Assembly (NCBI GenBank): GCA_000953695.1
Contig: LN554846.1
Coordinates: 2,860,151-2,924,150 of the forward strand
Reading direction: 5' to 3'
DNA from: Aliivibrio wodanis
GTDB taxonomy: Bacteria; Pseudomonadota; Gammaproteobacteria; Enterobacterales; Vibrionaceae
Length of the DNA stretch: 64,000 bases
Shown here: one piece after another, positions 21,341 through 29,081 of the stretch
Position numbering within the stretch: position 1 is the stretch's first letter
Layout of the letters: every line of letters starts with the position of its first letter
Program-made: the position numbers and the translations under genes
Notes under the pieces: generated by a model
Databases searched by the model: none
Told to the model about the DNA's origin: nothing
What the model saw: only the letters and a program-made list of their open reading frames with translations

Positions 21341-22201
21341 TTAAAACACATCACCAACAGCATCTTTTAACTTTTTCATCGCATTTTTTTCTAATTGGCG
21401 AATACGCTCTGCCGATACTTCATAAGTATCCGCTAACTCTTGTAATGTCGCCTTCTCATCGGTTAGCCAACGAGACTGAACAATATGCTGACTGCGATCA
21501 TCCAATGTTGCAATCGCATTTGCTAAGCGATTATTCGTATATGCTTCCCAGTTATCCTCCTCTAAAGAGTTCGCAATATCTGACTGCTTATCTTCTAAGT
21601 AGTAAACTGGTGCAGTGAATGCCATATCACGGTCATCATCTTCTGTCGGAGCTTCAAATGTTGAATCTTGCGCTGCCAAACGAGATTCCATCTCTCTCAC
21701 TTCAGAAGGTGCAACACCAAGATCTTTCGCAACAGCTTCAACTTCACCATTATTAAACCAACCAAGACGCTTTTTATTTTTTCTTAAATTAAAAAACAGT
21801 TTACGCTGTGCTTTTGTCGTAGCCACTTTCACAATACGCCAATTTCTTAATACGTATTCGTGGATCTCAGCTTTAATCCAATGTACAGCAAAAGAAACTA
21901 GACGAACCCCTACTTCAGGGTTAAAGCGCTTCACTGCCTTCATTAGACCGACATTACCTTCTTGGATAAGATCCGCTAATGGTAAGCCATAACCAGAATA
22001 GCCACGAGCAACATGTACGACGAAGCGAAGATGAGATAGAATCAGCTTTTTCGCTGCCTCTATTTCTTCTTTATAGTGTAAACGTTCTGCTAATTCACGC
22101 TCTTCTACCACCGTTAACATTGGATAACTATTAACAGAACGCAGATAGATATCGATACTATCTTGTGAAACAGCAGCCATTGAATACATCTCTTTCGACA
22201 T
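21341..22201 (-). CDS. rpoH: RNA polymerase heat-shock sigma factor sigma-32
   Basis: RpoH directs RNA polymerase to heat-shock promoters. The 286-residue protein closely follows E. coli (284). Region 2 (core and -10 binding) contains [20 protein letters not shown] and [19 protein letters not shown]. The RpoH box [10 protein letters not shown], which binds chaperones and core enzyme, follows, and region 4.2 [20 protein letters not shown] is C-terminal. It lies downstream of ftsX, separated by a terminator, and has its own upstream region with a consensus DnaA box. E. coli rpoH transcription is also affected by DnaA. Two predicted sigma-32 promoters occur in this window (hslR, prlC). Confidence 0.98.
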   Translation of the reverse strand: MSKEMYSMAAVSQDSIDIYLRSVNSYPMLTVVEERELAERLHYKEEIEAAKKLILSHLRFVVHVARGYSGYGLPLADLIQEGNVGLMKAVKRFNPEVGVRLVSFAVHWIKAEIHEYVLRNWRIVKVATTKAQRKLFFNLRKNKKRLGWFNNGEVEAVAKDLGVAPSEVREMESRLAAQDSTFEAPTEDDDRDMAFTAPVYYLEDKQSDIANSLEEDNWEAYTNNRLANAIATLDDRSQHIVQSRWLTDEKATLQELADTYEVSAERIRQLEKNAMKKLKDAVGDVF

Positions 22202-22290
22202 TCAAATCCCCATTTATATCTAGATATTACTTAACTTAACCTTGCAATGATGTACTTAAAACAAACAGACTGCAAGTGAAAGGCGGAAAA

Positions 22291-22299
22291 TTATCCACA
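22291..22299 (+). promoter_or_regulatory. Consensus DnaA box upstream of rpoH
   Basis: A perfect TTATCCACA lies 90 bases upstream of the rpoH start. DnaA boxes in the rpoH promoter region are known from E. coli, so the location agrees with conserved control. Binding itself is not shown. Confidence 0.65.
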
Positions 22300-22352
22300 C
22301 TTTATGGACTCATTACTGTTAACTAAGTTCACTTTTTAACAAAAAAATAACA

Positions 22353-22387
22353 AAAAAACCGCTAATTCAAAGAATTAACGGTTTAAT
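22353..22387 (-). terminator. Terminator after ftsX
   Basis: On the minus strand AAACCGTTAATTC pairs with GAATTAGCGGTTT (one mismatch, 3-base loop) and is followed by TTTTGTTATTTTTTT. It separates the ftsYEX unit from rpoH. Confidence 0.88.
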
Positions 22388-22420
22388 AAGATCTTAAGTA
22401 AAAGTAATGATCTTAGATCA

Positions 22421-23374
22421 TCACACTGGCTCTATTTCTTTCAAATGACGTAATACTGAAATTCGAGCAGCAAGTAAGCCTAAAAACGATGATAACATTA
22501 ACAATAGTAAGCTTTCATCCCAAGTTAGTCCTACTAATCTAAATACACTGTCATAAAGTACAGCGACATTATCGACTGCTCCATTCAATGTCACTGTAAT
22601 TATCGCGGTTAGTAACCAAGCAACAAAACCACCTAATAAGCCAAACCACATCCCTGTATATAAGTATGGACGTAAGATAAAGGTATTAGTCGCTCCCACT
22701 AACTTCATAACTTGAATTTCATCTTTTTGTTCTAATACATTAAAACGCAATGTATTACCGACAATTAAGAATACTGCAACAAACATTAGAATAGCCAATG
22801 TACTTGCGACCACAACCGCCACATGTTTAATCGCATCTAATCGCACTAACCAATCATCATCCAAACGAACATCATTTACATAAGACTGTCGTTTAAATCG
22901 TTCGACCAATTGATTTACTTGATCTTTTTCCTGCCATTCAGATTTAGGTGAAACGATCAATACCGCAGGTAATGGGTTAGAATCTAACAACGTCAGTGCT
23001 TGTTCAAATCCAGAGTGCTCACTGAGTTCTTTTAATCCCTCTTGTGGAGAGATGTATTGAACTGCCTCAACCTCTTTCCAGTTAGATAACTCATCCCGTA
23101 AACTCTGAGCTTTTGACTCTGAAACATCTTGTTGTAAGTATAAACTAACCTGTGATGGCGCTTGCCACTTAGAGGCCACAATAGTGAGGTTTTTACCTAG
23201 TAAGTACATACTTGATGGTAATGTTAATGACATAGCTATCACTGCTAACGTTAATAAATTACCTAATGGGCGGCGTAATAACTCTCTAAAAGAAAGTCTT
23301 GCTTGTTTTTTATGAGTAGCCCAAAAGCCATCACTGGCTGCACCTTGAGTATTTTTAGACTTACGTTTAGCCAT
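22421..23374 (-). CDS. ftsX: Cell-division ABC transporter permease-like protein
   Basis: FtsX is the integral-membrane partner of FtsE in the divisome, where it activates periplasmic amidase regulators such as EnvC. The ATG at 23374 gives 317 residues (MAKRKSKN...); the longer frame upstream has no family match. It has a basic N terminus, a first membrane segment near residue 45, a large periplasmic loop, and three further segments in the FtsX core, ending in ISVLRHLKEIEPV. It overlaps the ftsE stop codon by 8 bases, so the two are translationally coupled. Confidence 0.94.
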   Translation of the reverse strand: MAKRKSKNTQGAASDGFWATHKKQARLSFRELLRRPLGNLLTLAVIAMSLTLPSSMYLLGKNLTIVASKWQAPSQVSLYLQQDVSESKAQSLRDELSNWKEVEAVQYISPQEGLKELSEHSGFEQALTLLDSNPLPAVLIVSPKSEWQEKDQVNQLVERFKRQSYVNDVRLDDDWLVRLDAIKHVAVVVASTLAILMFVAVFLIVGNTLRFNVLEQKDEIQVMKLVGATNTFILRPYLYTGMWFGLLGGFVAWLLTAIITVTLNGAVDNVAVLYDSVFRLVGLTWDESLLLLMLSSFLGLLAARISVLRHLKEIEPV

Positions 23375-24035
23375 GATCAACCACCTCACGTAAGCAACCT
23401 TGGTGTAAATCAAAACGACGATATTTATTTCCACCAATTAACGACAAATCATGCGACGCCATTAATACGCTAACTCCAACACGATTAAACTCAGCAAATA
23501 AATTAAAAACTTGGCGAGATAATTGTGCATCTAGATTACCTGTTGGTTCATCCGCCAGTAATAACATAGGTTTATTAACGACTGCACGAGCGATACCAAC
23601 TCGTTGCTGCTCACCACCAGAGAGTTGCATTGGATAACTTTTTGCTTTATCTAATAACCCTGTTTTATCCAAGGCTGCTGATACACGACGCTTAATATCA
23701 TTTTCTCGAACCGATTCAACTCGCATCGGTAATGCTACATTATCAAAAATGGTTCGGTTCATTAGTAATTTGTGGTCTTGAAAAACAATCCCTATATTAC
23801 GACGTAGAAAAGGGATATCTTGATTTGAGACCTTAGTGATGTCATGACCGTTAAATAGGATTTTGCCATCACTAGGACGCTCAATGGCACAGATCAACTT
23901 CAGCAAGGTACTTTTACCTGCACCTGAATGACCACTTAAAAAAGCCATCTCACCTCTATTTAGATGAAAATTTACTTTTTGTAATGCTGGACGGCCACCT
24001 CGATAGGCTTTCGACACTTGCTGAAATCGAATCAT
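23367..24035 (-). CDS. ftsE: Cell-division ATP-binding protein
   Basis: FtsE is the ATPase of the FtsEX complex. The 222-residue ABC protein shows Walker [10 protein letters not shown] (residues 35-43), the signature [14 protein letters not shown], Walker [13 protein letters not shown] and the switch histidine in MASHD. It lies three bases after the ftsY stop and overlaps ftsX, forming the conserved ftsY-ftsE-ftsX operon. Confidence 0.97.
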   Translation of the reverse strand: MIRFQQVSKAYRGGRPALQKVNFHLNRGEMAFLSGHSGAGKSTLLKLICAIERPSDGKILFNGHDITKVSNQDIPFLRRNIGIVFQDHKLLMNRTIFDNVALPMRVESVRENDIKRRVSAALDKTGLLDKAKSYPMQLSGGEQQRVGIARAVVNKPMLLLADEPTGNLDAQLSRQVFNLFAEFNRVGVSVLMASHDLSLIGGNKYRRFDLHQGCLREVVDHG

Positions 24036-24038
24036 GCA

Positions 24039-25262
24039 TTATTCCTCACGACTAAACAGTGCATCAATAAAATCTTGTGCCACAAATGGACGTAAATCAT
24101 CAATACCTTCGCCCACGCCAATAAAACGAATTGGGATTTGGAATTGATCGGCAATTGAAAAGATAACACCACCTTTTGCAGTACCGTCTAATTTAGTTAA
24201 AGTAATACCTGTAACTGGAGCTACATCACTAAATAACTTAGCCTGGCTGATCGCGTTCTGTCCCGTACCGGCATCAAGTGTTAACATCACTTCATGAGGT
24301 GCTGTTGGGTCAATTTTCTGCATCACACGTACAATTTTACGCAATTCTTCCATTAAATTACTTTTATTCTGTAGACGGCCTGCTGTATCAGCGATAACAA
24401 CATCAACTTTTCTTGCTTTTGCTGCTTCAATTGCATCATAAATCACAGAAGCACTGTCTGCTCCAGTATGCTGCGCAATAACAGGAACATCGTTACGTTG
24501 ACCCCAGACTTGAAGCTGCTCAACCGCTGCGGCACGGAAGGTATCACCCGCAGCTAGAATGACTGATTTACCGTCATTCTGGAATTGTTTTGCTAATTTA
24601 CCAATAGTCGTAGTCTTACCAACACCATTCACTCCTACCATTAAGATAACGTGAGGCATGTTCTTTTCATTAATTTCTAATGGCTTTTCAACCTTAACTA
24701 AAATTTCAGCCATTTCTTCTTTTAATAGGCCGTATAAAGCTTCACCATCTTTTAAATCACGTTTACTTGCTTTTTCCGTTAAGCTATCAATAATTTTAGT
24801 TGTGGTATCCATACCAACATCTGCAATCAATAACTGCTCTTCTAATTCTTCAAATAAGTCTTCATCAATTTTTTTACCACTGAATAAACCAAAGAAGCCT
24901 GCGCCTATATTCTCTTTTGTGCGTTGTAGACTACGTTTTAAGCGGGTAAAGAAGCTTTCTGTTGGTTTCGCTTGAACCTCTTCAATTACAGGGGAAGTTT
25001 CAAACTCTTTTTCTTCAGTTTCTTCCTCTTGAGAGATAACAGGTATCTCTTCTATCTTAGAGGTATCTGCTGTCTCTTCATCATTAGCCTCATTTGAAGT
25101 TAACGTTTCTTCCTCGGCTTTATGCTGTTCAAGCTCAGTCTCTTCAACTACACTCTCTGCTGTACTTTCTACTGATTGTTGATCTACGGCTAGTTGTTCG
25201 GCTTTTTCTTCATCACCAAAACCTAACCAAGACAATAATCCGCGTTTCTTTTTGCCTGTCAT
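24039..25262 (-). CDS. ftsY: Signal recognition particle receptor
   Basis: FtsY is the membrane-associated GTPase that receives the ribosome-SRP complex and hands the ribosome to the translocon. The 407-residue protein has an acidic, low-complexity N-terminal A domain (residues 1-110, rich in E and T), an NG domain, and the SRP-GTPase motifs GVNGVGKTTTIGKLA, DTFRAAAVEQL, DTAGR and TKLDGTAKGG. It is the first gene of the ftsYEX operon and is divergent from rsmD, with only 70 bases between them. Confidence 0.97.
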   Translation of the reverse strand: MTGKKKRGLLSWLGFGDEEKAEQLAVDQQSVESTAESVVEETELEQHKAEEETLTSNEANDEETADTSKIEEIPVISQEEETEEKEFETSPVIEEVQAKPTESFFTRLKRSLQRTKENIGAGFFGLFSGKKIDEDLFEELEEQLLIADVGMDTTTKIIDSLTEKASKRDLKDGEALYGLLKEEMAEILVKVEKPLEINEKNMPHVILMVGVNGVGKTTTIGKLAKQFQNDGKSVILAAGDTFRAAAVEQLQVWGQRNDVPVIAQHTGADSASVIYDAIEAAKARKVDVVIADTAGRLQNKSNLMEELRKIVRVMQKIDPTAPHEVMLTLDAGTGQNAISQAKLFSDVAPVTGITLTKLDGTAKGGVIFSIADQFQIPIRFIGVGEGIDDLRPFVAQDFIDALFSREE

Positions 25263-25332
25263 TGGGAAATCCTAGAATTAAATTGGTACAATTTTCTCGT
25301 ATACTATCACTTTCTTAGCGGTCAAAAAATCT

Positions 25333-25935
25333 ATGCTTAAACGTAAACAACATTCATCTCGCACTTCTGGAACAAATGGACGCTCTGGAAGCATTCGTAT
25401 TATCAGTGGACGTTGGCGTGGACGCAAACTTCCAGTCCATGATGCTGAAGGCTTAAGACCTACCACCGACCGTGTAAAAGAAACGGTTTTTAACTGGTTA
25501 GCCCTTGATATTCCCCATGCTCACTGTTTAGATCTTTTTTCAGGTAGCGGTGGATTAGGGTTTGAGGCTGCTTCACGCGGTGCTGAAAAAGTCGTAATGT
25601 TAGAATTAAACAAACAAGCTCATGCACACTTAAAACAAAATTCAGAAAGTTTAAAAGCTGATAATATCGAGCTTCACCATATTGATGCACTTACCTTTTT
25701 AGATAAAGTAGCAACACCATTTGATGTGGTCTTTATTGATCCTCCATTTAGAAAAGATTTATTAGAAACAACGCTAACAAAATTAGAAAAGAATGGATGG
25801 TTAGCAGCAAATGCCATGATATATATTGAAGCAGAAAAAGAACTCAGTTCATTGCCCGTACCTGCTCATTGGCACTTACATCGAGATAAAACAGCTGGAC
25901 AGGTCACGTTTAAATTATATAAAAGAGAAGTATAG
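25333..25935 (+). CDS. rsmD: 16S rRNA m2G966 methyltransferase
   Basis: RsmD methylates G966 of 16S rRNA in the assembled 30S subunit. The 200-residue protein has a basic N terminus (MLKRKQHSSRT), the SAM-binding motif LDLFSGSGGLGFEAASRGA, and the catalytic FIDPPF motif (NPPY-type), then LIYIEAE. It is divergent from ftsY, and its stop codon is immediately followed by the start of the DUF1145 gene. The same order is found in E. coli (ftsXEY-rsmD-yhhL). Confidence 0.96.
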   Translation: MLKRKQHSSRTSGTNGRSGSIRIISGRWRGRKLPVHDAEGLRPTTDRVKETVFNWLALDIPHAHCLDLFSGSGGLGFEAASRGAEKVVMLELNKQAHAHLKQNSESLKADNIELHHIDALTFLDKVATPFDVVFIDPPFRKDLLETTLTKLEKNGWLAANAMIYIEAEKELSSLPVPAHWHLHRDKTAGQVTFKLYKREV

Positions 25936-26208
25936 ATGAAAGGATTGATTATTCTAACCAAAATCGCACTTGGGTGTGTTTGGTTAATATTATTACTTAA
26001 CCTATTTATGCCATTTCCAGGAAAAGGCGCAATTGCACTTTATATCCTGACTGCATTTTTATTTATGATGCACGGTCTACAAATGCTTATCTTTATTGGT
26101 GCATTTGGTGATAAAATCTCAATGAGCCGATGGGAAAAGTGGTCGATTCTTATCTTTGGGGTGTTTGCCTTATTAGACATCAGAAAAAAACACATGATGG
26201 ATAAATAA
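25936..26208 (+). CDS. DUF1145 family inner-membrane protein (YhhL-like)
   Basis: The 90-residue protein has three hydrophobic segments (about 5-25, 32-52 and 65-85) and charged ends, and matches the DUF1145 family that follows rsmD in E. coli (YhhL). Its function is not known. The start ATG directly abuts the rsmD stop codon (TAGATG), so it is surely cotranscribed and probably translationally coupled. A terminator follows. Confidence 0.85.
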   Translation: MKGLIILTKIALGCVWLILLLNLFMPFPGKGAIALYILTAFLFMMHGLQMLIFIGAFGDKISMSRWEKWSILIFGVFALLDIRKKHMMDK

Positions 26209-26231
26209 CACGTATTATTCCCTCTATAACT

Positions 26232-26257
26232 AAGGAGCACTTATTGCTCCTTTTTTG
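26232..26257 (+). terminator. Terminator after rsmD-DUF1145
   Basis: AAGGAGCA pairs perfectly with TGCTCCTT around CTTAT, followed by TTTTTT. The frame 26244-26438 that begins in this hairpin is not a gene. Confidence 0.9.
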
Positions 26258-26347
26258 TTGCCTATTCTCCATGCTCTATCCCGTATCAAATATCTATCTA
26301 TGTTATGATCTTTTCATTCTTTTAATCTCCAACTTAGGTACTCACTT

Positions 26348-26941
26348 ATGGATACCCTTTCCGCTGCTGTTATGCTTTTTCTCATCATGGACCCAATGGG
26401 TAACTTACCTGTTTTTACTTCTATACTTAAACACGTAGAGAAAAAAAGAAGACGTATTATTCTTATTCGAGAATTGCTAATTGCCCTTGCAATTATGATG
26501 GCTTTCTTATTCATGGGTGAACAAATACTCAATTTCTTAAGTTTAAAAAAAGAAGCGGTTTCTATTTCTGGCGCTATCATTCTATTTTTAATTGGCTTAA
26601 AAATGATTTTTCCACCAGAAGGAGGATTAGGCGCGAGCTTAGGTGCTGGGGATGAACCTTTAATCGTTCCCCTTGCCATTCCTATGATTGCTGGGCCCTC
26701 AATTCTCGCAACGTTACTATTACTTGCTCACCAAGAACCAGGACGTATGCTTGACTGGAGTTTAGCATTATTAGGCGCATGGTCTCTGACGACCGTTATC
26801 TTAATGTTCTCAGACCTATTCCAACGTATTGTTGGTGAAAAAGGTCTCGCCGCCATTGAAAGGCTAATGGGGATGTTACTACTGATGATTTCTGTACAAA
26901 TGTTCTTAGATGGTATTACCAGCTATTTTACGCATATCTAA
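26348..26941 (+). CDS. yhgN: MarC/YhgN family membrane protein
   Basis: The 197-residue protein has six predicted membrane segments and is close to E. coli YhgN throughout, for example LIMDPMGNLPVFTSILKHVE at residues 13-32, FLSLKKEAVSISGAIILFL, and GLAAIERLMGMLLLMISVQMFLDGI at the C terminus. The MarC family was once called antibiotic resistance proteins, but no transport function is established. It is a lone plus-strand gene with its own short promoter region, and it shares a terminator with yecH. Confidence 0.9.
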   Translation: MDTLSAAVMLFLIMDPMGNLPVFTSILKHVEKKRRRIILIRELLIALAIMMAFLFMGEQILNFLSLKKEAVSISGAIILFLIGLKMIFPPEGGLGASLGAGDEPLIVPLAIPMIAGPSILATLLLLAHQEPGRMLDWSLALLGAWSLTTVILMFSDLFQRIVGEKGLAAIERLMGMLLLMISVQMFLDGITSYFTHI

Positions 26942-26958
26942 TAACAAATACCGTAAAC

Positions 26959-26988
26959 AAAAAAGGTCGCACTTCTTGCGACCTTTTT
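26959..26988. terminator. Bidirectional terminator between yhgN and yecH
   Basis: AAAAAGGTCGCA pairs perfectly with TGCGACCTTTTT around CTTCT. It stops yhgN rightward and yecH leftward. Confidence 0.92.
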
Positions 26989-26992
26989 ACAT

Positions 26993-27235
26993 TTAGTGAT
27001 TACATATACGATCAGGATTTGCTATTAACCCTGATTCAATTTCAACAATTTTCCGTTTAGATAAAAGAAATTCAAGCAATTCGCTTAAGCTTAAGTTTTG
27101 CTGACTACAAGTATGAAAGCAGACCTCACTACCAAACTCTGCTTCTATTTTCTCTTCTAATGCTAAATAAGAAAGAGGTACATTAGTATCCAATAACATA
27201 TTGAGAACTACATGACCGTGAATATCTTGTTTCAT
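26993..27235 (-). CDS. yecH: YecH family metal-binding protein (DUF2492)
   Basis: The 80-residue cytosolic protein matches E. coli YecH: IHGHVVLNMLLDT near the start, FHTCSQQNLSLSELLEFL in the middle, and DRICNH at the end. Conserved histidines and cysteines (HGH, FHTC, the C-terminal CNH) suggest metal binding; the biological role is not known. The start ATG at 27235 has no strong ribosome site. It is convergent with yhgN. The long A-rich gap lies upstream. Confidence 0.85.
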   Translation of the reverse strand: MKQDIHGHVVLNMLLDTNVPLSYLALEEKIEAEFGSEVCFHTCSQQNLSLSELLEFLLSKRKIVEIESGLIANPDRICNH

Positions 27236-27866
27236 TATCTATCTCTTTTTCTAATTAAACAGCTACATAGGTTCGTACAGAGTAACAGAAAACCAATTAG
27301 CTCTTATGATTCAGCTCATAGTAAATAAACAATTCAAATCCAACCTCTTCATAACCACCTTTATCACTTCAAATAAGACCAACAGAGCAAAAGCAAAGCT
27401 AGTTTAAATAAAACTTACTCACCGAATAAAAAAACAATCAAACAAAAATACAAAAAATCATTTAAAAACAATAGATTAAAAAAACAAAAAGCTAAATTTA
27501 TAAAAACATCCAAGAAAAAACATAGCTTTAAATATACTCTTTTAAATAAAAATAATCCTTAACTAGAATCCCGCACTCTTTAAACCTCACTGAAACACCA
27601 AGAAAAAAGTTTATAAAAAACATAAAAGAAGTAAAACCACAACACAGAGAGCCTACGCATCAAAATAACCAGTAAAATATTAGATTAATTATCAAACACA
27701 AAAAAAATGGGCAAATAACATTAAAATCAACAACTTAAATCAAGTTAACACAAATGAAACATAATAATGCATAATATCAACAGACAAAAGCACACCCTTA
27801 CCAAGGTAAAAACAGCCGAAAATGTCATAGAAAAGTTATTTTTTTAAGCTTTAGAGGAATCAGCAC
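27236..27866. other. A-rich, strand-asymmetric non-coding gap
   Basis: About 0.63 kb without a credible gene. The plus strand is strongly A-rich with few T: the 60 bases at 27421-27480 hold 40 A and 10 T, and the next 60 hold 34 A and 14 T. I found no long reading frame, no tRNA, no inverted repeat longer than a few bases, and no insertion-sequence ends. It may be intrinsically curved DNA bound by a nucleoid protein, or the wreck of an old gene; the sequence alone does not decide. Confidence 0.6.
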
Positions 27867-27896
27867 TTGATCAAAGACTGAAAATGGTGGTATTCT
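27867..27896 (+). promoter_or_regulatory. Candidate promoter of the 26-residue peptide gene
   Basis: TTGATC (27867-27872), an 18-base spacer and TATTCT (27891-27896) lie about 40 bases upstream of the start codon of the small gene. Confidence 0.5.
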
Positions 27897-27937
27897 ATTT
27901 AACAAGCAATGAGAGAATACATTAAAGGAGAATAGTA

Positions 27938-28018
27938 ATGATTACTTCATCGCAAAAACAAGGACTTATGATGATCGCAGTAGTTGTTGGACTAATGACC
28001 CTGCCAATGATGTACTAA
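27938..28018 (+). CDS. Small hydrophobic peptide, 26 residues, predicted single-span membrane protein
   Basis: The frame encodes a short polar N terminus (MITSSQKQG) and a hydrophobic stretch from residue 10 to 26 (LMMIAVVVGLMTLPMMY), long enough for one membrane span and rich in methionine. It has a strong ribosome site (AAAGGAG, 8 bases before the ATG), a promoter candidate upstream, and a strong terminator starting 24 bases after the stop. This complete expression unit supports a real gene despite the size. I do not recognise the family. Small membrane peptides of this kind often modulate larger membrane complexes or act in stress responses, but no partner is evident. Confidence 0.7.
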   Translation: MITSSQKQGLMMIAVVVGLMTLPMMY

Positions 28019-28041
28019 TCTACATTCAAATAAGTTTATAT

Positions 28042-28073
28042 AAAAAAACGGACGCTTCTGCGTCCGTTTTTTT
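28042..28073. terminator. Bidirectional terminator after the small peptide gene
   Basis: AAAAAAACGGACGC pairs perfectly with GCGTCCGTTTTTTT around TTCT. It can also end the convergent DUF4145 gene, which stops 18 bases further on. Confidence 0.93.
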
Positions 28074-28090
28074 ATGCTAAAATAAAACAA

Positions 28091-28456
28091 TCAAAAAAAG
28101 TTCTTAATATTATCCCAATGAATCATATAGATAGATACAGATACTAACGTTGACAACAAAACAATCACACCAACAAGTTTCCATAAAAAACGACTGGCTC
28201 TTGGAGTCAAAATATCAACCATTTCATTGCATGCATCTTTGAAACTTGATTTATCTTCTAACTTGTACCCATCTTCATGCACTACCTTATTTCTCATAGT
28301 TGCAATAAATCGTAATTTTCCAATCACCTCATGGGGCAAACGTTCCTCACAACTGGTAACAAGTTGATGAAGTCCTTTTCCTTCTGCGTGATAATGTGCT
28401 TTTAATAAAGATTCAATTTTTCTACTTTGTTTTACAACAAGATCAATATCAGACAT
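28091..28456 (-). CDS. DUF4145-type protein with C-terminal membrane anchor
   Basis: The 121-residue protein has an alpha-helical, charged first part (residues 1-88) with the DUF4145-like pattern RFIATMRNKVVHEDGYKLED, followed by one membrane segment at about 91-112. The function of this domain is unknown; it occurs alone and next to restriction or defence genes in other genomes, but nothing of that sort is seen here. It is a single gene with its own upstream region of about 270 bases, which it shares with the divergent DUF2500 gene and in which no clear promoter stands out. Confidence 0.7.
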   Translation of the reverse strand: MSDIDLVVKQSRKIESLLKAHYHAEGKGLHQLVTSCEERLPHEVIGKLRFIATMRNKVVHEDGYKLEDKSSFKDACNEMVDILTPRASRFLWKLVGVIVLLSTLVSVSIYMIHWDNIKNFF

Positions 28457-28732
28457 CTCACTCTCCTAATCCTTTGTTTTAGATTTCTCTTTCCATTCAC
28501 CCAATGCCAAATCTCTTAGATTTATCCTACTTCATAAAATAATAGGGGATAATTTACTAAGAGTATTCGAGTCAGATCTCAGTTCACACTTCATTTTATA
28601 CGTTAATAAATAATATATATAAAATAGTTAGAAAGCCGACACAAACTGAACAAATATTCATTATCTATCGATATAGACCACGTTAAAGTATTGATGTTCA
28701 CATGTACTTATCTTGCAAGTTTAAGGAAAATC

Positions 28733-29065
28733 ATGCCAGTTACTTATATTATTCTTTTGATCGTATTTATTTTGATTGCCGCAGTGTTATTCCAACGCTT
28801 TCAAACTAAATTTATTTTGGGTGATAACGCCCCTGAGATGAAAGCAGAAGTGACCATTCTAGATAAACAAATAGTAGAAATCCCAGACACACAGCCCGGA
28901 GAAGAAGACCAAGAGTTTTGGATATACGTGCAGAAAGGAAAATTCGGACCAAAAAGAGAATTTGAAATCGGCGTTCACTATTTTCATGCTCTAAATCCTG
29001 GAGATAAAGGTATAATGACCTATCAAGGGCGAAAATTTCATCACTTTGCTTTAAAGCGAGATTAA
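28733..29065 (+). CDS. DUF2500 family protein (YhhM-like)
   Basis: The 110-residue protein has one N-terminal membrane segment (MPVTYIILLIVFILIAAVLF region, residues 3-22) followed by a small soluble domain with GVHYFHALNPGDKG and YQGRKFHHF blocks, as in the DUF2500 family (E. coli YhhM). Function unknown. I use the ATG at 28733, preceded by AAGGAAA; the frame can be extended 14 codons upstream without support. It lies 16 bases before recG, so the two are likely cotranscribed. Confidence 0.8.
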   Translation: MPVTYIILLIVFILIAAVLFQRFQTKFILGDNAPEMKAEVTILDKQIVEIPDTQPGEEDQEFWIYVQKGKFGPKREFEIGVHYFHALNPGDKGIMTYQGRKFHHFALKRD

Positions 29066-29081
29066 CTCTAGGAAATTCACT

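Noticed and set aside
26244-26438. A 64-codon hydrophobic frame between DUF1145 and yhgN
   Set aside because: It starts inside a terminator hairpin and overlaps the start of yhgN.
27236-27866. A CRISPR array or tandem repeat in the A-rich gap
   Set aside because: The A-runs are irregular; no repeat unit of constant length and spacing is visible.
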